Below are positions 19,095 to 27,668 of a stretch of 64,000 nt of DNA, piece by piece. Source of the DNA: Lachnospiraceae bacterium (GTDB taxonomy: Bacteria; Bacillota; Clostridia; Lachnospirales; Lachnospiraceae); NCBI GenBank assembly GCA_029053015.1, contig JAIDHX010000048.1, forward strand, positions 1-64,000. The letters are read 5' to 3'. How positions within the stretch are numbered: the stretch's first letter is position 1; each line of letters begins with the position of its first letter. The position numbers and the translations under genes are program-made. The notes under the pieces are model-generated. The model was not told the DNA's origin. It made no database searches and saw nothing but the letters and a program-made list of their open reading frames with translations.

Positions 19095-19114
19095 GCTAAG
19101 ATGTGGAGTATGTG

Positions 19115-19591
19115 ATGATAAATAAGAAATATATGCGGATTCTTTTTATCCTTTACCTGCTGATACTGATGAAAGTAATTATTTTTAAGTTTCCGTTTAC
19201 AAAGCTGCTGCAGATTGCCGCTTCCTGGAAAAAAGAAGTATTCTGGGAAGGCTTGAGCGGAGCGAACTTTAAATTGTTTCGGACGATAAAGCTCTATGTG
19301 CGGCATTGGGACAACAAAGGCATCAACAGCTTCGGCAATCTGGTTGGGAATATTATCGCATTTATCCCGCTGGGATATATGATGCCGAGGCTTCACAAAA
19401 TATTTGAGAATTTGTTTCTCTGTATGGCAACGGCGCTGCTCTTTATTTTAGGAATCGAGTTGTTCCAGCTTTTCAGCGCCTTCGGCATTTTTGATGTGGA
19501 CGACATTCTGTTAAACGGCCTGGGAACTTTGATCGGCTATCTTTGTTTTGTGCTGATGAAGCTTCTGACAAAGGAAAATAAGAAAGATTAA
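19115..19591 (+). CDS. VanZ-like family membrane protein
   Basis: A 158-residue protein with four or five membrane helices. The conserved VanZ-like segments are present: NLVGNIIAFIPLGYMMPRL and a later ELFQLFSAFGIFDVDDILLNGLGTLIGY. VanZ relatives affect resistance to teicoplanin and other envelope agents, but the general role is unclear. The ATG at 19115 is favoured over GTG 19103 because GGAG (19105-19108) lies 6 nt ahead. Confidence 0.85.
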   Translation: MINKKYMRILFILYLLILMKVIIFKFPFTKLLQIAASWKKEVFWEGLSGANFKLFRTIKLYVRHWDNKGINSFGNLVGNIIAFIPLGYMMPRLHKIFENLFLCMATALLFILGIELFQLFSAFGIFDVDDILLNGLGTLIGYLCFVLMKLLTKENKKD

Positions 19592-19593
19592 AG

Positions 19594-19630
19594 AACTGTA
19601 AAATTCCAAAGCGGGTTTTACAGTTTTTTT
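19594..19630 (+). terminator. Intrinsic terminator
   Basis: AACTGTAAAA (19594-19603) pairs perfectly with TTTTACAGTT (19616-19625) and runs into eight T residues. Confidence 0.93.
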
Positions 19631-19717
19631 TCGCAAAATTAGCGATACCAGTTTTGACAAGAACAGCAGTATAATAAAAGGGGATAAATAGGAAACAGGC
19701 GGAAAGGAGAAGGCTGG

Positions 19718-20407
19718 GTGGACAGCATATTAATTTACGGCAATCATATAGAAATGATGGAAACGATACGGTGCTTGTTTGCGGGGGAAAGTTATGAAGT
19801 GCTGGAGGCGGATACGCCGGAGGGGCTGCAGCGGATTATGAAGGAAAAAACGCCGCACCTTTTGATTATGGGGCTTGTCGGCAAAGGGGAAGAAGGCGCC
19901 GGCATTGTGCGGGAAGTGAGAAAAAACAGCAAAGTACCGATTGTTATGCTGACAGAGCATAATGATGAAATAAAGAAAATAGAGGCGCTGGAGGCAGGGG
20001 CGGACGACTGCCTTTCCTATCCGGATTGCAGTCCGCTGGAACTGCTTGCGCGGGCAAAATCACGATTGAGACGTTATACAAGGATGACAAGTGCTGCCGG
20101 GGAAAAAGAGGAAATATACCGTGTAAACGATTTGATGATAGATGACGTAAGGAAAAGGGTGTTCGTGAAGGAAAGAGAGGTAAGGCTTACCCCGATTGAA
20201 TATGAAATTGTAAAGCTTCTGGTAAGAGAAAAAGGCAAGGTGTTTTCCATCAGACAGATTTATGAGGCTATCTGGCATATGAAGCCCATCGGTGCGGATA
20301 ATACCATAGCAGTGCATATACACCATATCAGGGAAAAAATAGAAGAAAACCCCAAAGAGCCTCAGTATATAAAGGCAGTCTGGGGTACCGGGTATAAGGC
20401 AGGCTGA
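19718..20407 (+). CDS. Atypical OmpR-type response regulator lacking the phosphorylation site
   Basis: A 229-residue protein with a receiver-like N-terminus and a canonical winged-helix DNA-binding domain (about 130-228, TPIEYEIVKLL and AVWGTGYKAG). The receiver has lost the acidic pair (YGNHIE where DDD is expected), the phospho-acceptor Asp (LLIMGLVGKG, Gly instead) and the conserved Lys (LSYPD where TKPF is expected). It is therefore unlikely to be phosphorylated in the normal way. The start is GTG at 19718 with AAAGGAG upstream. No kinase is adjacent. It may sense another signal or act constitutively. Confidence 0.9.
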   Translation: MDSILIYGNHIEMMETIRCLFAGESYEVLEADTPEGLQRIMKEKTPHLLIMGLVGKGEEGAGIVREVRKNSKVPIVMLTEHNDEIKKIEALEAGADDCLSYPDCSPLELLARAKSRLRRYTRMTSAAGEKEEIYRVNDLMIDDVRKRVFVKEREVRLTPIEYEIVKLLVREKGKVFSIRQIYEAIWHMKPIGADNTIAVHIHHIREKIEENPKEPQYIKAVWGTGYKAG

Positions 20408-20413
20408 AAGTAG

Positions 20414-21043
20414 TCATTCCGTTCTGCTTTTAAACAGTTTGTGAATGGGAAAAACAAAATCAATGTGTTCGCCTTTGTAACGGATAAAATGCTGCCGGAT
20501 GACAATACAGGAGAGCAGGAAGCCGCCAACGGCTACCGCCCGGGGAAGTTCACTGTCTAAAAGGCATAGTACGGCAAACAAAAGAAAGGTAATGACCGAG
20601 CGGAAAAAATGGGGCCGTATCACGATGATAAGGGAAAAAAGGATGTACAGTGCGGCGAGTGTGAGCGCCGGATTTAAGTTCGGGTACAATCCTATAAGCA
20701 CGCCAAAGGATACGGCAATGGACTTTCCACCGCCTTTTCCGCCGAAAAAGAGCGGAAAAGCATGGCCGAGAACAGGCGCTGCCATAACAGGTGCGAAGAG
20801 CAGTCTGGAAATATGCAGGCGTCTCGCAGCCACCCATACGGGAAGCGCACCTTTACAAAGCTCGCACAGAATAACCAGAATCCCGATGGGAATTCCGGCG
20901 TGGAGAAAGGCGTTGGCGGTTCCCGGGTTGCCGTCGTCAGAGAGTTCCCTGATATCAATATGCTTTAACATTTTCGGAATCAGGTAAGCGTACATGACGC
21001 TTCCGGACAAGTACCCAAGTATGATATAAATAAAATATTTCAT
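20414..21043 (-). CDS. plsY: Glycerol-3-phosphate acyltransferase PlsY-like
   Basis: A 209-residue membrane protein with about five helices. It would transfer an acyl group from acyl-phosphate to glycerol-3-phosphate, the first step of phospholipid synthesis. The conserved loop motifs are seen: LGYLSGSVMYAYLI, DDGNPGTANAF (family consensus SGNxGaTN is modified), HAFPLFFGGKGGGKSIA. The start at 21043 follows GAGG by 6 nt. It begins 8 nt after the stop of the upstream glycosyltransferase, so they form one operon. The altered Gly-Asn loop suggests a divergent paralogue rather than the housekeeping PlsY. Confidence 0.85.
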   Translation of the reverse strand: MKYFIYIILGYLSGSVMYAYLIPKMLKHIDIRELSDDGNPGTANAFLHAGIPIGILVILCELCKGALPVWVAARRLHISRLLFAPVMAAPVLGHAFPLFFGGKGGGKSIAVSFGVLIGLYPNLNPALTLAALYILFSLIIVIRPHFFRSVITFLLFAVLCLLDSELPRAVAVGGFLLSCIVIRQHFIRYKGEHIDFVFPIHKLFKSRTE

Positions 21044-21051
21044 GGTAAACC

Positions 21052-22197
21052 TCACTTCTGTGAAAGTGTTTTTTCTTCTTTGGCTTTTGCAGTCTGTAGT
21101 TCCAAGAACTCACAAATCTTTTTTGCAGAGTCGGGAACCACGTTCTGCTTTTGCGCTGACTGCATCCCGCTTCGGATTTCCTTATTTTCAACAAGCAGCC
21201 TGCCCTGTTTTATCTGGGTGTGAATGTGCTCTGCTGCGATGGACATGCCGCGGGAGACGAAAAATTCCCTGTTCTTGGTCTCGCAGCCGGGGATTGGCGC
21301 CGTATGCACAATGGGAACATTGCTGTTGAGCGCTTCGGTGGTAGTCAGTCCGCCGGGTTTTGTATAAATGACGTCGCACGCCGCCATATAATCGGCAACA
21401 TTGTTGGTGTAACCGATGACATGCACGTTTGGCGCATGAAAAAATATCCGTTTTAGCTGGCGTTTTAGTTTTTTGTTGTTGCCGCAGATAATGACTACAT
21501 GCTCCCCGTTTTTCAGGCTGCGCACCAGTTCGTAGGCAAAAATATGGATTTTGCCAAAGCCCATGCTGCCGCTCATAACCAGATACATTGGCTTGTCGGG
21601 TGGAAGTCCGAGGCTTTCCTTGGCAAGCGCCTTGTCCGTTTTTGGGCGGAAGGCTTCTTTGACCGGAATCCCGTAAGGGAGCAGCCTGTCTGCAGACATT
21701 TTCCTACGTGTATATTCTTCCGTTAAATCCCCGTGGGGAATGATGTAATAGTCGCACTCTGTTTCTTCCCAGAAAGGGATGCAGGTATAATCCGTGGCGA
21801 CGGCAACGGTGAGCGGAAGCGCCATATCGTGCCGCTTCATATAGGTGATGGTTTCTGCCGGAAACAGATGCGGCATCACGATGGCATCGTAAGGATTTTG
21901 TTCCAGATAGTCATGCAGTTTTTTTGCCATCAGTCCGTTGGCATAGTATATAGGGGACTTATGGCGGCTGGAACTGATAAAGCCTCCCAGGCGATAGAGC
22001 ATACCGAAAAGGCGGGGGACGCCGCGGGCAATTCGGACATAAGTCTGACCGACCAGCCTTGCCGTGCGTGCGCTGGATAAAAGGAACATGTCCATCATAA
22101 CGGCTTCATGTCCGGCATTTAACAAGGCTTCCTGTACGGCAGCGCCGGCAGCATTGTGGCCGCCGCCCGTGGCTGAGGATAGAATCAGTACTTTCAT
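21052..22197 (-). CDS. Diacylglycerol glycosyltransferase (MGDG synthase/UgtP-like)
   Basis: A 381-residue GT28-type enzyme. The N-terminal MGDG-synthase domain begins MKVLILSSATGGGHNAAGAAV, and the C-terminal nucleotide-sugar domain contains VMSGSMGFGK and YTKPGGLTTTEAL. Relatives transfer glucose or galactose to diacylglycerol to make membrane glycolipids and anchors. The start at 22197 is supported by AAAGGA upstream and by homology; 25 upstream codons are not part of the family. It is followed by plsY, another lipid enzyme. Confidence 0.9.
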   Translation of the reverse strand: MKVLILSSATGGGHNAAGAAVQEALLNAGHEAVMMDMFLLSSARTARLVGQTYVRIARGVPRLFGMLYRLGGFISSSRHKSPIYYANGLMAKKLHDYLEQNPYDAIVMPHLFPAETITYMKRHDMALPLTVAVATDYTCIPFWEETECDYYIIPHGDLTEEYTRRKMSADRLLPYGIPVKEAFRPKTDKALAKESLGLPPDKPMYLVMSGSMGFGKIHIFAYELVRSLKNGEHVVIICGNNKKLKRQLKRIFFHAPNVHVIGYTNNVADYMAACDVIYTKPGGLTTTEALNSNVPIVHTAPIPGCETKNREFFVSRGMSIAAEHIHTQIKQGRLLVENKEIRSGMQSAQKQNVVPDSAKKICEFLELQTAKAKEEKTLSQK

Positions 22198-22243
22198 AGC
22201 GTCGCGTCCTTTGTAGTTGTAGTTTGAATATGACTTAGAGGGG

Positions 22244-22307
22244 ATTATATCACTTTTAGGAAAAAAATGCAAAATGCATTGACGTTACTTTACTTTCCCT
22301 GTAAAAT
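22244..22307. promoter_or_regulatory. Divergent promoter pair
   Basis: On the minus strand TTGCAT (22272-22267) and TATAAT (22249-22244) have a 17-bp spacer and would drive the glycosyltransferase-plsY operon. On the plus strand TTGACG (22279-22284) and TAAAAT (22302-22307), also 17 bp apart, would drive the GH105 gene. The two -35 boxes lie 6 bp apart, so one regulator could govern both. Confidence 0.75.
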
Positions 22308-22351
22308 TAGACTATGAAAGTACTTACAAAGTCTAAAAACGGAGGGTGAAC

Positions 22352-23485
22352 ATGCAGATACCAGTTATTGAGCAGTATATCGACGAATTGATTGAAAGAA
22401 GTACGCTGGACGTTCCGGTATGGAATATTGAGAAGGCGAAAAACGGGTTGAAGGCAGGTTGGAATTACATAGACGGATGTATGATTCTGGCGCTTTTAGA
22501 GACCTACAACACCACAGGGGAGAAAAAGTATCTGGACTTCGCGGATGCATTTATCAATCACAGGGTACAGGAGGACGGCACGATTGCCGGATATTCCGTA
22601 GAAGAATACAATATTGACAATGTCAATGCAGGAAAGACCCTGTTCCAGCTCTATGATATTACGGGAAAAGAAAAATACAGAAAAGCGATTGATTTGATTT
22701 ACAGCCAGATTATGGGACAGCCCAGAACGGAAGAGGGCAATTTCTGGCATAAGAAAATTTATCCCAACCAGGTATGGCTGGACGGTATGTACATGGGGCA
22801 GCCGTTCTACATGGAATACGAGACAAAGTTTAATGACAGGAAGAACTATGCGGATATTTTCGGACAGTTTGCCAATGTGGTAAAATACATGCGCGACGAA
22901 GAGACAGGTCTGTATTACCACGGCTATGATGCTTCCAAGTCTATCTTCTGGTGCGACAAGGAAACGGGACTGTCAAAGAACTTCTGGCTGCGTGCCATCG
23001 GCTGGTATTCCATGGCGCTTCTGGATACCTTGAGCAAGACACAGCCGGATGGCTATGAGGCAGAATACGAAAACTTAAAGAAGGTATTTAAGGAGCTGAT
23101 TGATTCTCTGTTAAAATATCAGGATGAGAGCGGCATGTGGTACCAGCTTCCGGCGCTCGGCGGCAAAGAGCCGAACTACTTAGAGACCAGCGGCAGCGCG
23201 ATTCTTGCGTTTTCCATACTGCGCGGCGTGCGTCTGGGCTTCCTGCCTGAGAGTTACAGAGAATACGGTGTGAAAGCATTTGAAGGCATCCGCAGTAAAT
23301 ATATGAAGACGGAGGATGGCAAGCTGCATCTTGGCGGTATCTGTCTGGTTGCAGGCTTGGGACCGGCAAACAATTTAAGAAGGGACGGCAGCTTTGAATA
23401 CTATATGTCCGAGCCCATTGTAGAAGACGATGCAAAGGGCGTGGGACCTTTCCTGTTGGCTTATACGGAAATCAGGAGGTTGTAG
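22352..23485 (+). CDS. Unsaturated glucuronyl/rhamnogalacturonyl hydrolase, GH105/GH88-like
   Basis: A 377-residue intracellular (no signal peptide) alpha/alpha-barrel enzyme. It is expected to remove the unsaturated uronic acid left on oligosaccharides by polysaccharide lyases. Typical segments are WNYIDGCMILALLETY, QVWLDGMYMGQPFYMEY and FWLRAIGWYSMALLD, with conserved Asp and His/Trp residues. The ATG at 22352 follows GGAGG (22341-22345). It is directly followed by a GH43 enzyme 3 bp downstream, so both act on imported plant-cell-wall oligosaccharides. Confidence 0.9.
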   Translation: MQIPVIEQYIDELIERSTLDVPVWNIEKAKNGLKAGWNYIDGCMILALLETYNTTGEKKYLDFADAFINHRVQEDGTIAGYSVEEYNIDNVNAGKTLFQLYDITGKEKYRKAIDLIYSQIMGQPRTEEGNFWHKKIYPNQVWLDGMYMGQPFYMEYETKFNDRKNYADIFGQFANVVKYMRDEETGLYYHGYDASKSIFWCDKETGLSKNFWLRAIGWYSMALLDTLSKTQPDGYEAEYENLKKVFKELIDSLLKYQDESGMWYQLPALGGKEPNYLETSGSAILAFSILRGVRLGFLPESYREYGVKAFEGIRSKYMKTEDGKLHLGGICLVAGLGPANNLRRDGSFEYYMSEPIVEDDAKGVGPFLLAYTEIRRL

Positions 23486-23488
23486 TCA

Positions 23489-25021
23489 ATGAAGAAAATG
23501 TGGACTGCCGATAATGGCGACGGGACATATTCCAACCCGATTCTGTATACGGACTATTCGGATCCGGATGCAATCAGGGTGGGCGAGGACTACTTTATGG
23601 TAGCTTCTTCTTTCTGCAATGCGCCTTCCGTACCGGTGCTCCATTCCAAGGATTTGGTAAACTGGCGCGTAATCGGGTATGCGATGGAAAAACTGCCTTT
23701 TGATACTTACGACAAGCCCATTCACGGCTGCGGCGCGTGGGCGCCTGCCATCCGGTATCATGACGGTGTTTTCTATGTGTTTATTCCCATGCCGGATGAG
23801 GGCATTTTCATGGTGAAAAGCCGCAATCCCTTCGAGGGCTGGGAGGAGCCGGTGTGCGTGCGCAAGGTAACCGGCTGGATAGACCCCTGCCCCTTCTGGG
23901 ATGACGACGGACAGGCATATATGGTGACGGCATTTGCAAGGAGCAGAATCGGTTTTAAGAGTATTTTACATCTGTCTCCCATTGAGCCGGACTGCAGCGG
24001 CGTGCTGGGCGATGGCAAGCATGTCTTTGACGGCAATGAGACGCAGCCCACCATTGAGGGACCGAAGCTGTACAAGCGCAACGGCTACTATTATATTTTT
24101 GCGCCGGCAGGCGGCGTAAAGCCGGGCTGGCAGACAGTGCTCCGCTCCCGCAATATCTGGGGGCCCTATGAGGAAAAAATAGTGCTGCATCAGGGCGGAA
24201 GTTCCGTGAACGGACCGCATCAGGGCGCGTGGGTGGACACGCCGTCGGGAGAGGATTGGTTTCTGCATTTTCAGGACGTGGGAAATGCAGGAAGAATCGT
24301 ACATCTGCAGCCTATGCGCTGGGTGGACGACTGGCCGGTTATCGGCGTCAATGCGGACGAAAACGGCTGCGGAGAACCGGTTATGCAGTATCAAAAACCG
24401 GACGTGGGAGGCGAATATCCCATCTGTGCGCCGGAGGATTCCGATTTGTTTGAAGGAGAAAAGCTGGGGCTGCAGTGGCAGTGGAACGCCAACTATAAAA
24501 AAGAGTGGTACGCCCTTTCGGACGGTATGCTCACGCTGTATGCGCAGAACAGTGAGAAAGAGACGCAGACCTGCGACGTGCCGAATCTGCTTTTGCAGAA
24601 ATGGCCTGCGCCACAGTTTCAGATTACGACAAAGCTTCATCTTGCAGGCATGAAGGACGGAGACGTCTGCGGCATGGTGTCCCTGGGAGGCGTCTATACG
24701 GATTTTGCCATCAAGCAGGAAAACGGAGAAAAGAAACTTGTGCAGCGCACCGGCGAGTGGACGAAGCACAATGAGACGGAAAGGGTCTGTGCCGCGCTTG
24801 AGGAAGACGCAGTGTACCTTAGAATGTATGTGGAAGCTGCGTTGAAAGTATCCTTTGCATACAGCACGGACGGCGCGGAATATATCAAAGCAGGTGAAGT
24901 AATTGAAGCAACGCCGGGACGCTGGGTCGGCGTCAAAGCCGGACTTTTCGCGATTCATGAAGGCGAAGGGGAGGGCGGATTTGTGAAGGCGGAGCATTTT
25001 ATATTCGAAGAGATGAAGTAG
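23489..25021 (+). CDS. Glycoside hydrolase family 43 (beta-xylosidase/arabinofuranosidase-like)
   Basis: A 510-residue cytoplasmic enzyme. The five-bladed beta-propeller catalytic domain (about 1-300) begins YSNPILYTDYSDPDAIRVGEDY, with the catalytic base Asp in YSDPD, another Asp in GWIDPCPFWDDDG and the acid Glu in TIEGPKLYKRNGYYY. A C-terminal beta-sandwich (about 320-510) matches the usual accessory domain. AGGAGG overlaps the end of GH105. The pair probably completes degradation of xylan- or pectin-derived oligosaccharides. No transporter or regulator is beside them. Confidence 0.93.
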   Translation: MKKMWTADNGDGTYSNPILYTDYSDPDAIRVGEDYFMVASSFCNAPSVPVLHSKDLVNWRVIGYAMEKLPFDTYDKPIHGCGAWAPAIRYHDGVFYVFIPMPDEGIFMVKSRNPFEGWEEPVCVRKVTGWIDPCPFWDDDGQAYMVTAFARSRIGFKSILHLSPIEPDCSGVLGDGKHVFDGNETQPTIEGPKLYKRNGYYYIFAPAGGVKPGWQTVLRSRNIWGPYEEKIVLHQGGSSVNGPHQGAWVDTPSGEDWFLHFQDVGNAGRIVHLQPMRWVDDWPVIGVNADENGCGEPVMQYQKPDVGGEYPICAPEDSDLFEGEKLGLQWQWNANYKKEWYALSDGMLTLYAQNSEKETQTCDVPNLLLQKWPAPQFQITTKLHLAGMKDGDVCGMVSLGGVYTDFAIKQENGEKKLVQRTGEWTKHNETERVCAALEEDAVYLRMYVEAALKVSFAYSTDGAEYIKAGEVIEATPGRWVGVKAGLFAIHEGEGEGGFVKAEHFIFEEMK

Positions 25022-25040
25022 TTTTGCGGCGAGGGTTTAT

Positions 25041-25205
25041 GGTTGCAGCGGGGGACGCCCGCCCGGCAGCCTGTTCCCTCGCCGCCGCGCTTTCGCTCGG
25101 AAAGAAACGTAATGGACGCTAAGCTCGAAAGAACCTCGCTAAGCGCCAACGTTTCTTAACGGGCGTCGAGGGAACAGGCTGCCGGACGGGCTGTTACCGT
25201 TGCGG
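25041..25205 (+). repeat. Large structured hairpin element, copy C
   Basis: A perfect 19-bp outer stem (25063-25081 with 25167-25185) is preceded by the 5' box GGTTGCAGCGGG. Inside are CGCC/GGCG, a 15-nt loop side (25087-25101, containing CGCTTTCGCTC) opposite 4 nt (25158-25161), the 8-bp inner stem AAGAAACG/CGTTTCTT (25102-25109, 25150-25157), a 3/1 bulge, TGG/CCA plus CGCT/AGCG and the apical GCTCGAAAGAACCTCGC. The layout equals copy A while almost every paired position differs. Confidence 0.85.
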
Positions 25206-25303
25206 CGGCGTAAACGCGCCGCGAAAGATGCGCGCAGGATAAGAGGGCGCCCTTTGGAATTACTTATCTAGATAATTATGAAACTCACATTTGCCGGTTT
25301 CGA

Positions 25304-25488
25304 ATTGTGGATGTTGTAGATTCCATAAGCAGACCTTTGCTTACCGTCGGTACCAAAGTCATGCAGGCATGACTTGCGAGGTATTTTCGAGCTTAGTACC
25401 GCTACGGTAAGCTCGGAGCGAGAGCGTGTCTGTGTTGGAATCTACAACATCCACAATGACACTTGCATAGTTTTTTCATTTCGCAATC
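25304..25488 (-). repeat. Large structured hairpin element, copy B
   Basis: A perfect 22-bp outer stem (25304-25325 with 25436-25457) encloses a 110-nt core (25326-25435) that, on the minus strand, matches copy A at 108 of 110 positions. The 5' box GATTGCGAAATG is at 25488-25477. The stem differs from copy A in its central ten bases (GATGTTGTAG against TGCATGGTAT), with compensating changes in the opposite arm. It lies just upstream of the Nudix gene, convergent with copy C. Confidence 0.85.
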
Positions 25489-25522
25489 ATCTATCGCTCA
25501 TTAATCGAAAGGAGATATTCGT

Positions 25523-26014
25523 ATGGAACACAAGGTTATGCCCACCCACATTATTGCGGCGGCGGGAATTGTTATAAATGAAAACGATGAGATTCTTATG
25601 GTAAAGACGCATAATGCGGGCTGGGTATTTCCCGGAGGGCAGGTGGAAGTCGGGGAAAATGTCATTCAGGCTGTGAAAAGAGAGGTTATGGAAGAAGCGG
25701 GCGTTGATATTGAGGTGGGCGAAGTATTTTGCATTTCTTCCAATACGGCAAAGAACCCCGGCTATAATGGCGTAAAGGAGATACCTACCAAAATTATGCT
25801 TGACTTTATATGCAGGGCAAAACGCGGAACGCCGAGACCATCCGATGAAAATGCAGAATCGGCATATGTTGCAAAGGAGAAAGTGTTGGACTTGATGCAG
25901 ACGCCGGCATATATAGAAAGGTATAAGGCGTTTTTAGAGTATACGGGCAGACCGATTTATATGGAATATGTCACGAAACCATCTTTTGAACTCAAATTGA
26001 AGAGGCTGATTTGA
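25523..26014 (+). CDS. Nudix hydrolase
   Basis: A 163-residue hydrolase of nucleoside-diphosphate-linked compounds. The Nudix box is complete at about 38-60 (GGQVEVGENVIQAVKREVME then EAGV), matching Gx5Ex7REUxEExGU. AAAGGAG precedes the ATG. It is followed 40 bp later by a nucleoside phosphorylase, suggesting a nucleotide clean-up or salvage role. The substrate is not predictable. Copy B of the hairpin family ends about 35 bp upstream of its start, in the likely promoter zone. Confidence 0.92.
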   Translation: MEHKVMPTHIIAAAGIVINENDEILMVKTHNAGWVFPGGQVEVGENVIQAVKREVMEEAGVDIEVGEVFCISSNTAKNPGYNGVKEIPTKIMLDFICRAKRGTPRPSDENAESAYVAKEKVLDLMQTPAYIERYKAFLEYTGRPIYMEYVTKPSFELKLKRLI

Positions 26015-26054
26015 GTTTTAGTTTTGCTCGGAAAGAAACTAGGGAGGAAAAAAC

Positions 26055-26816
26055 ATGATAACAGAAAGTTTTGACAACCAATCAGCGGCAATCATTAATC
26101 CACGTGTCAATGAAAATGCGCCGCAAGTCGATGCGTGTATTTTGACTTTTTCACATGTGATTGAAGAATTTGTTCTGGTCAATTACGATTGCAGGCAGAT
26201 GGCATCATTTTGGTTTGCAACGGGCAATACACCGATTTACTGTATTGATTATAAGGGAAAGAAATTTGCGTTTTACAAAACTTATGTAGGTGCGCCTGCG
26301 TGTGTCGGTACGGTGGAGGATACTTTGTCAGAAATAAAGACAAACAAATATATCGTATTTGGAGGCGCAGGCTGCCTGAATAAGGAAATTGCGCATGGAA
26401 AGGTCATGATACCCACACAAGCCTATCGGGATGAAGGTACTTCCTATCATTACGCACCTGCATCGGATTATATTACTGTCAAGAATGCGGACATTGTCGC
26501 CGACTTTATGGAACAAAACGGTATCCCCTATGTGAAAGGGAAGACTTGGACAACCGATTCTTTCTACAGAGAAACTGTCAATAACTTTGAAAAACATAAA
26601 GCGGATGGTTGTATTTCCGTAGAAATGGAATGCGCTGCTTTGCAGGCGATGTGCGATTTCAGGGGACTAAGTTTATACACATTCTTTACAAGTGGAGATT
26701 TGCTTGACGCACCTAAATGGGATACCAGACGAAAAGAAGGGCAAACCAAAGGTACGCAGCACGATGTAGGTCATTTCGATATTGCATTGGAACTGGCGCG
26801 ATATGTCGTGGAATAA
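26055..26816 (+). CDS. Nucleoside phosphorylase (PNP/UDP family)
   Basis: A 253-residue enzyme that would split nucleosides with phosphate. The family core is visible: YIVFGGAGCLNKEIAHGKVM (near 98), the substrate region DEGTSYHYAP, WTTDSFYRET and the ribose-binding VEMECAALQAM (near 196). Length fits trimeric or hexameric PNP/uridine phosphorylases. GGGAGG precedes the start. It may form a unit with the Nudix gene. Confidence 0.88.
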   Translation: MITESFDNQSAAIINPRVNENAPQVDACILTFSHVIEEFVLVNYDCRQMASFWFATGNTPIYCIDYKGKKFAFYKTYVGAPACVGTVEDTLSEIKTNKYIVFGGAGCLNKEIAHGKVMIPTQAYRDEGTSYHYAPASDYITVKNADIVADFMEQNGIPYVKGKTWTTDSFYRETVNNFEKHKADGCISVEMECAALQAMCDFRGLSLYTFFTSGDLLDAPKWDTRRKEGQTKGTQHDVGHFDIALELARYVVE

Positions 26817-26865
26817 TTTCACATAAAGCGCTTCTGTAATGAAACCGTGAAAACACAAACATTGA

Positions 26866-26894
26866 TTGACGCTCCACATCTGTAGTGTTAAAAT
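26866..26894 (+). promoter_or_regulatory. Promoter of the hypB operon
   Basis: TTGACG (26866-26871) and TAAAAT (26889-26894) are separated by 17 bp. The hexamers are identical to those upstream of the GH105 gene. Confidence 0.75.
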
Positions 26895-26951
26895 AGGGAT
26901 AAAGAAAACAGGTAAAAATAATCAATCCGAAGCATGGGAGGAGGTGTTACA

Positions 26952-27626
26952 GTGAAAGAAGTAAGAGTTTTGGAAATCAAGCAAAGTGTCTTTGCCGACA
27001 GCGACAAGCAGGCCGATGCTCTCCGACAGGAATTAAAGCAAAAAGGGATATTCCTGTTGAATCTGATGTCTTCTCCGGGCTCCGGAAAAACCACTACACT
27101 GATGCGTACCATTGAGACATTAAAGGATACCTTCAAAATCGGTGTTATGGAAGCCGACATTGATTCGGACGTGGATGCGCGGACGATTCAAGAATCCGGC
27201 GCTAAAGTGATTCAGCTTCACACGGGAGGCATGTGTCATCTGGACGCCGAAATGACGAGGCAGGGACTTGACGGACTGAAAGTGGAGGATGTCGAGCTGG
27301 CGATTCTTGAAAATGTCGGGAATCTGGTCTGCCCTGCGGAATTTGATACCGGAGCATCGAAGAACGCGATGATCCTGTCCGTTCCGGAAGGACACGACAA
27401 ACCGCTGAAGTATCCGCTGATGTTTTCCATTTGCGACGTGGTACTGATCAATAAAATAGACGTTCTGCCCTATTTTGATTTTGACATGGAAAAATGCAGG
27501 GAATATATCCTTATGCGGAATCCGAAGGCAAAAATCATTCCCATATGCGCCAGAACAGGCGAGGGAATTTCAGAATGGACAGAATGGCTGGCAGAAGAGG
27601 TCAAAAGCTGGCGTGTGACAGAATAA
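26952..27626 (+). CDS. hypB: Nickel metallochaperone GTPase HypB
   Basis: A 224-residue SIMIBI GTPase that with HypA inserts nickel into NiFe hydrogenases. Seen are Walker A SSPGSGKTTTL (near 36), DIDSDVDA, the metal-site segment HTGGMCHLDAEM, NVGNLVCPAEFD and base-recognition NKID. There is no His-rich nickel-storage N-terminus. The GTG at 26952 follows GGAGG (26937-26942). No hydrogenase subunit or other hyp gene is in the window; instead it pairs with an oxidoreductase, hypA and a membrane protein. Confidence 0.93.
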   Translation: MKEVRVLEIKQSVFADSDKQADALRQELKQKGIFLLNLMSSPGSGKTTTLMRTIETLKDTFKIGVMEADIDSDVDARTIQESGAKVIQLHTGGMCHLDAEMTRQGLDGLKVEDVELAILENVGNLVCPAEFDTGASKNAMILSVPEGHDKPLKYPLMFSICDVVLINKIDVLPYFDFDMEKCREYILMRNPKAKIIPICARTGEGISEWTEWLAEEVKSWRVTE

Positions 27627-27668
27627 TCATAGAAACAAAGGAATAATATAAAAACAAAGGAGGAAGGT

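Noticed and set aside
19660..19690. Promoter TTGACA/TATAAT before the atypical regulator
   Set aside because: The hexamers are only 10 bp apart, too close for one sigma-A promoter.
25374..25577. 67-codon open frame across hairpin copy B
   Set aside because: Half of it is the structured element; the Nudix gene in another frame has the binding site and the domain.
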